9,941 nucleotides of DNA. It comes from Clostridia bacterium (GTDB taxonomy: Bacteria > Bacillota_A > Clostridia > Christensenellales > Aristaeellaceae). The notes beneath the pieces were generated by a model. The model was not told the DNA's origin. It did no database searches and worked only from the letters and a program-made list of their open reading frames with translations. Positions 6,781 through 9,941 of the stretch are shown piece by piece. The stretch spans positions 1 to 9,941 of the forward strand of contig JAFQGN010000098.1 of NCBI GenBank assembly GCA_017398245.1, read 5' to 3'. The first letter of the stretch is position 1. Each line of letters starts with the position of its first letter. The position numbers and the translations under genes were made by a program.

Positions 6781-7310
6781 TGGAAATCACCTACGCCAAA
6801 CTGACGCCCGAAAACTTCTCGCCGCATTCGCTCGATCGCTTCCTGCGTTTTCAGGAAGTGACCGAATGCTGGCGCAATGTCGAGGGAGAGCTCACCCTCG
6901 TGCCCTGCGCCTTTACGGAAGATTGGAACCTTGTCAAACGCAGGGAGATCGCTGCCGAAATCCTTCAAGGCCTTCGCGCAGGCTTTGCCTACGGCGCATT
7001 TTCGCAAGGCGAGGTCGTCGGCTATATCCTTGTGGATGGCGCGCTCTTTGGCAGCTGCAGCCAATACGCCGAGCTCAAGCTGTTCCATGTCTCGCAGCCC
7101 TTCCGCCGCATGGGCATCGGCAAAGAGCTGTTTCACCTTGCCTGCGAAGGGGCGAAAGCGATCAGCGCAGAAAAGCTGTATATCTCGGCGCAATCTTCCA
7201 AGGAAACCATTGCCGCCTACCATAGGCTCGGCTGCACGCAGGCGCAGGAGATCAACGAGCAGATCGCCCAAAGCGAACCGTTCGACCTGCAGCTGGAATG
7301 CTGTCTGTAA
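6780..7310 (+). CDS. GNAT family N-acetyltransferase, possibly GlmA-like amino-sugar acetyltransferase
   Basis: The product is 176 residues with one GNAT domain. The beta4-alpha3 acetyl-CoA site is LKLFHVSQPFRRMGIGKELF (99-118), with the RRMGIG pyrophosphate loop, and the second part is YISAQSSKETIAAYHRLGC (134-152). The N-terminal 70 residues are diverged. GNATs transfer acetyl from acetyl-CoA to amines; this sequence alone does not name the acceptor. In Clostridium acetobutylicum a GNAT (GlmA) that acetylates glucosamine and glucosaminides is, as I recall, encoded near murK and murQ, so glucosamine from de-N-acetylated peptidoglycan is a reasonable inferred substrate here. GGAGG at 6766-6770 is 9 bases from the ATG at 6780, which shares its A with the murQ stop (TGATG). 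A GTG at 6777 is also in frame but less well placed. It is the last gene of the + strand operon. Confidence 0.78.
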   Translation: MEITYAKLTPENFSPHSLDRFLRFQEVTECWRNVEGELTLVPCAFTEDWNLVKRREIAAEILQGLRAGFAYGAFSQGEVVGYILVDGALFGSCSQYAELKLFHVSQPFRRMGIGKELFHLACEGAKAISAEKLYISAQSSKETIAAYHRLGCTQAQEINEQIAQSEPFDLQLECCL

Positions 7311-7340
7311 AAACGCCCGGCATTCCCCCAAAATGCAAAA

Positions 7341-7375
7341 CGATCCCCCGGAACGAATAACGTTCCGGGGGATCG
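7341..7375 (-). terminator. Perfect 15-bp hairpin between convergent genes; terminator for ferritin, perhaps bidirectional
   Basis: CGATCCCCCGGAACG (7341-7355), loop AATAA, then CGTTCCGGGGGATCG (7361-7375). On the minus strand, the ferritin direction, the stem is followed by TTTTGCATTTT, a usable U-tract, 15 bases after the ferritin stop. On the plus strand the following bases (CTGTATATCGG) are not T-rich, so termination of the GNAT operon here would be less canonical. Confidence 0.8.
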
Positions 7376-7389
7376 CTGTATATCGGTGT

Positions 7390-7902
7390 TTACAGTACGA
7401 GGGAAGGAGCGGAATAAATGCGCGCAGCCATTTCGGCGTCGAGCATATACAGGCTCTTGGGGTCGCTTCCGTACAGCTCAAACTTTTTGATCAGGCTGTC
7501 GGCGTTCTTCTCCTCTTCGCCCTGTTCCTTGACGAACCAGTCCAGGAACTGCATCGTGCGGAAATCGCGCACATCGTAGGCGGCCTCATAGATGGCATGG
7601 ATGAGGGAGGTAACGTACTGCTCGTGCTTCAGACCGGCTTTGAGCACGCTCAGGCTGTCGGTGCGTTCCACGTCGGGCTTGGCGATGGCATCCAGCTCGA
7701 TGCGCTCGCTGTTGTTCTGTAGATACTGCCAGAACAGCATGGCGTGGTCGCGCTCCTCCTGCGCCTGAATCTTGTACCAGTTGCCGAAACCGTCCAGCTC
7801 CTTATCGTAGAAAAACTCGGAAAAATCGAGATAGAGATAGGCGGAATACAGTTCTTTGTTTACCTGCTGGTTGAGTAGCTGTACGACTTTAGGATCCAAC
7901 AT
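7390..7902 (-). CDS. ftnA: Non-haem bacterial ferritin (FtnA type)
   Basis: The product is 170 residues, the normal length for bacterial ferritin, which forms a 24-subunit cytoplasmic cage that oxidises Fe(II) and stores it as ferric mineral. All ferroxidase ligands are present at the same numbers as in E. coli FtnA: Glu17, Tyr24, Glu50, His53, Glu94, Gln127 and Glu130. The extra site-C carboxylates Glu49, Glu126 and Glu129 are also there. No haem-binding Met of the bacterioferritin type is evident. GGAGG (plus-strand 7912-7916) lies 9 bases before the ATG. The gene is preceded by its own likely promoter (7943-7970) and followed by a strong terminator, so it is mostly a single-gene unit, though read-through from the Cys-rich gene 84 bases upstream is possible. 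No clear Fur box was recognised. Confidence 0.95.
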   Translation of the reverse strand: MLDPKVVQLLNQQVNKELYSAYLYLDFSEFFYDKELDGFGNWYKIQAQEERDHAMLFWQYLQNNSERIELDAIAKPDVERTDSLSVLKAGLKHEQYVTSLIHAIYEAAYDVRDFRTMQFLDWFVKEQGEEEKNADSLIKKFELYGSDPKSLYMLDAEMAARIYSAPSLVL

Positions 7903-7942
7903 TGCGAAGCGCCTCCGATCAATTCATAATCACTTTATCCAT

Positions 7943-7970
7943 ATAATACCATATTTTCGCCGTTTTGAAA
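7943..7970 (-). promoter_or_regulatory. Likely ferritin promoter, extended -10
   Basis: On the minus strand TATTAT (plus 7943-7948) is preceded directly by TGG, an extended -10. A weak -35 TTTCAA (7965-7970) lies 16 bases upstream in an A/T-rich stretch. It sits 41 bases before the ferritin ATG. A direct repeat of TTTTGAAA on the plus strand (7963-7970 and 7976-7983) covers the -35 region and could be a regulator site or an A-rich UP element. Confidence 0.5.
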
Positions 7971-7986
7971 CCTGTTTTTGAAAATT

Positions 7987-8310
7987 TTAGCGCGCGGAAG
8001 ATCCGCTTTGCGCGGCGGAGCCGAGCCTGCCCAGCAGCGCGCACAGCTGCGCCTGCTCCTGTTCGGAGATCGTACCCAGCAGCGTGCTTTCGCTGACCGA
8101 GCCGCTCTTGAGCGCCTTTTTGATGCTGCGCGCAGCGTCGAAAAGCTGCCAGGCTGTTCCGCCGCTTTGGGTGTACCGGTCCCATTTGCGCTTGTCTCCT
8201 GCCGGCGCAGCAGCCTTCATAAAATACTTTTTGCCGTATTTGCATCGCTCCGCGCCCATCGGGCAGTGCTTGCCGCAGCCGGGGCAGCGGTTTTCGCAAT
8301 TTTTGCTCAT
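7987..8310 (-). CDS. Small Cys-rich protein of unknown function (putative metal-binding N-terminus)
   Basis: The product is 107 residues and no function can be assigned. The N-terminus carries five cysteines in 19 residues (Cys5, 9, 12, 16, 23; spacing x3, x2, x3, x6) in NRCPGCGKHCPMGAERCKYG, a pattern fit for zinc or an iron-sulfur cluster. A basic stretch (28-45) and two predicted helices follow. The second helix (about 80-96, TISEQEQAQLCALLGRL) resembles the last helix of MarR-type regulators (SEEEQ..L..LL..L). I recall similar short proteins in other Clostridia, but no named role. The start at 8310 is set by GGAGG (plus 8320-8324) 9 bases upstream and by the promoter at 8348. A longer in-frame start at 8421 would run through the upstream gene's terminator and is rejected. 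It is not membrane-bound and has no signal peptide. Confidence 0.75.
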   Translation of the reverse strand: MSKNCENRCPGCGKHCPMGAERCKYGKKYFMKAAAPAGDKRKWDRYTQSGGTAWQLFDAARSIKKALKSGSVSESTLLGTISEQEQAQLCALLGRLGSAAQSGSSAR

Positions 8311-8347
8311 ATTGGTAAACCTCCGTTGTGCGTTTGCTTCTGCCCTT

Positions 8348-8353
8348 AGTATA
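8348..8353 (-). promoter_or_regulatory. Probable -10 element of the Cys-rich gene
   Basis: On the minus strand TATACT lies 37 bases upstream of the ATG at 8310, just after the MATE terminator. The hexamer 17 bases further upstream (GGTTCA, plus 8371-8376) is a poor -35. The position supports separate transcription of this gene. Confidence 0.45.
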
Positions 8354-8380
8354 CCCGCAAAACAACGGCCTGAACCGCCC

Positions 8381-8418
8381 AAAACAAACAAAAAGCCCCG
8401 CAGTTTTTCTGCGGGGCT
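8381..8418 (-). terminator. Intrinsic terminator of the MATE gene
   Basis: Read on the minus strand, a perfect 10-bp stem AGCCCCGCAG / CTGCGGGGCT (plus 8394-8403 and 8409-8418) with an AAAAA loop is followed by TTTTTGTTTGTTTT. It begins 6 bases after the MATE stop codon. This is a textbook Rho-independent terminator. Confidence 0.92.
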
Positions 8419-8424
8419 CAAATG

Positions 8425-9813
8425 TTATACGGAAGCGGAATGGAGCGGGTTCCACGTTCCTTTGATAAACGCGCGCAGGTACAGCAGGCACACCAGCGTG
8501 TTGTGGGCGATCATGCACGCCCACGCGGATACAAGGCCCATGCTCAGGAAATTTGTGCAGATGAACGTGCCCAGAATGCGCACGGCCCACATGCCGATGA
8601 TATTGTACACAAACGGCGCTTTCGTTTTGCCCACGCCCATCATCATGCCCTCCACGATGATCGTGAAGCCGTACAGCGGCTCGGAAACGGCCACCATGCG
8701 CAGCACCGTGCTGCCCAGCGCGATGACCTCTTCGCTCTTGGAGAACAGGCCCATCAGCGCGGGGGCGGATACAAACAGCGCCGCTCCGGAAAGGAACATC
8801 AGGGCGATCTCGATCGGAATGAACATTTTCGCCAGCGCCTTCATCTTGCGCGCGTCCTTTGCGCCGTACGCGTTGCCCGCAAGGGTCGCCGCCGCGGTCT
8901 GCATGCCGTAACCGGGAATGTAGAACGCCGATTCGACCGTGTTTGCGATCGTGTGCGTCGCGGTGGCGATCTCGCCCAGCGCATTGATCATGGCCGAATA
9001 CACCACGAATCCCAGCGATGTGCCGAACCGCTGCAGCATGTTCGGGAACGCAATGCGGATGCACGGCTTGAGGATGGCCCCGTCGGGCTTCAGGCTCATG
9101 CCCTTGGGCGAGACCATCGGGTGCTTCCAAAGCACGTATGTGATGTGGAAGCCGCCCCATGTGAACGCAGCCGCGCTGGCCACCGCCGCGCCGATCACGC
9201 CCCAGCCCGCGCCGGGCACGGTGACGCTCAGGCCGAACAGATCGATGCTGCGCGTGGGGTAGATCAGCAGGAAATTGAGCGCGATGTTGATGCAGTTCAC
9301 AATGATGCCCACCTTCATGGGCGTTTTCGTGTCGCCCGCAGCGCGCAGGACCGTGCCGAACAGCATCGATGCCACGCGCGGCAGCATGGGCAGATAAATG
9401 ATAAAGAAGTACGTGCCTGCAATATCGCGGATCGCCGGGTCCACCTGCATCCAGACGGGCACCCTGCGGCTGATTGCAGCGCACAGAATGGTCGAAAAGA
9501 TGCCGGCAGTCAGCACGACAAACGTCGTCTGCGCGGCCACTTTTTTCGATACGAGCTTGTCGCCCGCGCCGCAGGCCTGCGCGATGAGCGAAAGGAACCC
9601 GACGCCCAGCGCCGAGAACGAGCTGATGATCAGCCAGCCCACCGTGCCCGTCGCGCCGACGGCGGCCGTCGCCTCGGTGCCGATCGCGCCGACCATGGCC
9701 GTGTCGATGTACTGTACCGCCGTCTGCATCACCTGCTCGACGATCGTCGGCCATGCCAGCGTCATGATCAGCACGACTGTTTTCCAAGATTCACTTTTGC
9801 GGATCCGCTCCAT
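8425..9813 (-). CDS. MATE family multidrug/cation antiporter
   Basis: The product is 462 residues, typical for MATE exporters, which use a Na+ or H+ gradient to expel organic cations, drugs or metabolites across the cytoplasmic membrane. About twelve hydrophobic helices can be traced in two halves. The half-repeats show the paired family segments GTVLRAAGDTKTPM (153-166) in the first half and EGMMMGVGKTKAPF (388-401) in the second, and the first helix contains LAWPTIVEQVMQ (19-30) followed by the DTAMVG (37-42) loop. Substrate is not predictable; some members are regulators or polymer flippases in other clades. The start at 9813 is preceded by GAAGGAAG (plus 9821-9828) with 7 bases spacing. 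The in-frame ATG at 9891 lies upstream of the promoter and is rejected. It is a single-gene unit with promoter and terminator of its own. Confidence 0.92.
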   Translation of the reverse strand: MERIRKSESWKTVVLIMTLAWPTIVEQVMQTAVQYIDTAMVGAIGTEATAAVGATGTVGWLIISSFSALGVGFLSLIAQACGAGDKLVSKKVAAQTTFVVLTAGIFSTILCAAISRRVPVWMQVDPAIRDIAGTYFFIIYLPMLPRVASMLFGTVLRAAGDTKTPMKVGIIVNCINIALNFLLIYPTRSIDLFGLSVTVPGAGWGVIGAAVASAAAFTWGGFHITYVLWKHPMVSPKGMSLKPDGAILKPCIRIAFPNMLQRFGTSLGFVVYSAMINALGEIATATHTIANTVESAFYIPGYGMQTAAATLAGNAYGAKDARKMKALAKMFIPIEIALMFLSGAALFVSAPALMGLFSKSEEVIALGSTVLRMVAVSEPLYGFTIIVEGMMMGVGKTKAPFVYNIIGMWAVRILGTFICTNFLSMGLVSAWACMIAHNTLVCLLYLRAFIKGTWNPLHSASV

Positions 9814-9858
9814 TTTCCGTCTTCCTTCTTTCGTTTTCGATTCGGACGCAATATATCC

Positions 9859-9888
9859 AGTATAACATATGAAATGCTCGCATGTAAA
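9859..9888 (-). promoter_or_regulatory. Sigma-A type promoter of the MATE gene
   Basis: On the minus strand TTTACA (plus 9883-9888; five of six bases match TTGACA), an 18-base spacer and TATACT (plus 9859-9864) with a TGT extended -10. The -10 is 45 bases upstream of the ATG, giving a leader of roughly 38 bases with the ribosome binding site inside. This is the best promoter in the window. Confidence 0.75.
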
Positions 9889-9941
9889 CACATCCGCGCA
9901 GGGGCGGTCTTCTCAAACCGTAAGGAACGCCCGCATGCAAA

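Noticed and set aside
8311..8421. Longer start for the Cys-rich protein
   Set aside because: It would translate across the MATE terminator and the likely promoter; the ATG at 8310 has a good GGAGG.
7919..9787. 622-codon minus-strand open frame
   Set aside because: It overlaps the MATE gene and the Cys-rich gene in another frame; the translation is rich in Arg, Gly and His, as expected from out-of-frame reading.
9814..9891. Longer start for the MATE protein
   Set aside because: It lies upstream of a strong promoter at 9859-9888, and the start at 9813 has its own ribosome binding site.
9892..9941. Possible GGGCG/CGCCC pairing at the right edge
   Set aside because: The stem is short and imperfect and the region is cut by the window end; nothing can be supported there.

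Overview
The window looks like chromosomal DNA of a GC-rich (about 60% by eye) Gram-positive anaerobe, most likely a gut Clostridia member. This rests on strong GGAGG-type ribosome binding sites, tightly packed carbohydrate-catabolic genes, and the family make-up (GH125, a BadF-type amino-sugar kinase next to MurQ, a ferritin, a small Cys-rich protein). No rRNA, tRNA or other taxonomic marker is present, so placement below class is not supported.

The left two thirds (1-7310) is read from the + strand. It opens with the C-terminal end of a secreted-glycosidase-like protein (probably GH2) carrying an F5/8 type C sugar-binding domain. A 279-base gap follows, holding a strong hairpin, a degenerate 55-56-base tandem repeat and a pair of TTTGCAAA palindromes. 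Next comes an N-acyl-D-amino-acid deacylase-type amidohydrolase, then a 228-base gap with a possible internal promoter. After that there is a compact block: Gfo/Idh/MocA oxidoreductase, GH125 exo-alpha-mannosidase, MurK-like MurNAc/GlcNAc kinase, MurQ etherase and a GNAT acetyltransferase. From the mannosidase to the GNAT each start overlaps the preceding stop (4, 7 and 1 bases), so these four genes are almost certainly one translationally coupled operon.

The kinase-MurQ-GNAT trio reads as cell-wall amino-sugar salvage. The kinase would make MurNAc-6-P or GlcNAc-6-P, MurQ would remove the D-lactyl ether to give GlcNAc-6-P, and the GNAT may re-acetylate de-N-acetylated amino sugars (GlmA-like, inferred). 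What is unusual is its coupling to an alpha-1,6-mannosidase and a sugar dehydrogenase, with a D-amino-acid deacylase at the head. This may be a mixed mannosyl-glycan/muropeptide catabolic locus. No transporter, regulator, nagA or nagB lies in the window.

The right third (7390-9813) is read from the - strand as separate short units: a MATE-family exporter with its own good promoter and intrinsic terminator, a 107-residue Cys-rich protein of unknown function, and a non-haem ferritin with a complete ferroxidase site. A perfect 15-bp hairpin separates the convergent GNAT and ferritin genes. These - strand genes look like ordinary housekeeping or stress functions unrelated to the sugar operon.
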